DNA from: Flavobacteriales bacterium
GTDB lineage: Bacteria > Bacteroidota > Bacteroidia > Flavobacteriales_D > Sanyastnellaceae
Assembly: GCA_028823435.1 (NCBI GenBank)
Contig: JAPKBK010000116.1
Location: 1-5,831 of the forward strand
Direction: 5' to 3'
Length of the DNA: 5,831 nucleotides
The notes below the pieces were generated by a model that was given only the letters and a program-made list of their open reading frames with translations, was not told the origin of the DNA and ran no database searches. Shown here piece after piece: positions 5,084-5,831 of the stretch (positions are counted from its first letter, which is position 1; every line of letters starts with the position of its first letter). The translations under genes were made by a program, and so were the position numbers.

Positions 5084-5831
5084 ATGAATAAGATGGAGAA
5101 AAAGAAAGTTGCGCTTGTGATTTTAGATGGTTGGGGATATGGTGCACAGGATGCTTCCGATGCAATCTTCAATGCGCCTACGCCATGTGTGGATGCGCTT
5201 CATCATGATTTCCCTCATGCTACTTTAAGAACAGATGGCGAATTTGTGGGCCTTCCCGAAGGTCAAATGGGCAATTCTGAAGTGGGTCATATGAACATAG
5301 GCGCAGGTCGCGTTGTCTTCCAGGATCTGCTCAGAATAAATAAAGCAATAGCGCGTGGGTCATTTCAATCAGAACCCATTCTGCAAGAAGCTTTGGAGGC
5401 CGCAAAAGAACCAGGAAGACGTCTTCATATTGTGGGATTGGTGTCTCGTGGAGGCGTCCATTCGCAACAAGAACATCTTCACGCGATCGTCGATGCGGTG
5501 AATAGTGCTGACGTCCCCGATGCTGTCATTCATGCGTTTACAGATGGACGCGATACTGCGCCTAAATCTGGATTGGGTTATCTCAAGAACCTTGAGACGC
5601 ATTTAAACCAAACAAATTCTTCGGTTCAAATTGCGTCCGTCCATGGGAGATATTATGCGATGGATCGGGACAAACGTTGGGAGAGGGTCGCGCATTCATA
5701 TCATGCGATGTGTACAAATGGTGGGGACGCGTTTGAAAGTGTAGAAGCTGGAATTCAATCATCTTATCATAACAATACCACGGATGAGTTTATTTTGCCC
5801 TTTAGAATTCAAGGGGTAGAAGGCCAAATAC
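5084..5831 (+). CDS. gpmI: 2,3-bisphosphoglycerate-independent phosphoglycerate mutase, N-terminal half (3' end outside window)
   Basis: GpmI interconverts 3- and 2-phosphoglycerate in glycolysis and gluconeogenesis through a phosphoserine intermediate, with two metal ions (usually manganese). About 249 residues of a roughly 510-residue protein are present. VALVILDGWG carries the metal ligand D15. QMGNSEVGHMNIGAGR holds the nucleophile S65. The transferase insert shows SRGGVHSQQEHL with the active-site H126, HAFTDGRDTAPKS (D154, R156, D157) and GRYYAMDRDKRWERV (R189, R195), all substrate contacts in the family. The usual SDGGVHSH is altered here to SRGGVHSQ. The ATG at 5084 follows the kinase stop by 14 bases; an in-frame ATG at 5093 is a possible alternative, since either gives the normal N-terminus. 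Weak purine-rich AAAGAGA lies upstream. The frame stays open to the right edge. Confidence 0.95.
   Translation, partial: MNKMEKKKVALVILDGWGYGAQDASDAIFNAPTPCVDALHHDFPHATLRTDGEFVGLPEGQMGNSEVGHMNIGAGRVVFQDLLRINKAIARGSFQSEPILQEALEAAKEPGRRLHIVGLVSRGGVHSQQEHLHAIVDAVNSADVPDAVIHAFTDGRDTAPKSGLGYLKNLETHLNQTNSSVQIASVHGRYYAMDRDKRWERVAHSYHAMCTNGGDAFESVEAGIQSSYHNNTTDEFILPFRIQGVEGQI

Overview
The window looks like chromosomal DNA from a member of the Bacteroidota, probably close to the Flavobacteriales. Three things point there. The tRNA gene has a TAnnTTTG-type -7 box (TATATTTG), the form used by the Bacteroidota primary sigma factor. The start codons sit behind A-rich leaders rather than clear Shine-Dalgarno sequences. 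Several proteins belong to types I know mainly from this phylum: a DUF4197 secreted protein, the 'HSPF...GTSLG' methyltransferase, and a small secreted protein with a 'GW' core. The phylum call is fairly safe; anything finer is a guess.

Layout. Positions 1-603 hold the 3' part of folC (folate biosynthesis), which enters from the left. It meets a DUF4197 secreted-protein gene (606-1358, minus strand) tail to tail with only two bases between stop codons. An AT-richer stretch follows with two stand-alone plus-strand genes: a secreted protein with a DUF4377-like domain (1514-2053) and an OsmC-family peroxide/organic hydroperoxide reductase (2196-2621). A complete tRNA-Val(UAC) unit lies on the minus strand: promoter box 2803-2810, tRNA 2715-2789, and a strong intrinsic terminator 2676-2710.

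From 2835 to the right edge all genes run on the plus strand with small gaps, so they look like one transcription unit. The first is a class I SAM-dependent methyltransferase whose reading frame runs without a stop codon into a small secreted protein that has its own signal peptide (2835-4094, internal start 3645). Next come a compact membrane sensor histidine kinase (4125-5069) and the first half of gpmI, the cofactor-independent phosphoglycerate mutase of glycolysis (5084 to the edge). No response regulator is seen beside the kinase.

Most of the window is ordinary housekeeping and conserved-hypothetical content. I found no mobile element, CRISPR array, phage or defence system. The observation most worth checking is the stop-less junction between the methyltransferase and the secreted protein. 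Lesser ones are the kinase-gpmI linkage, the altered GGVHS region of GpmI, and the cysteine-free DUF4377-like protein.
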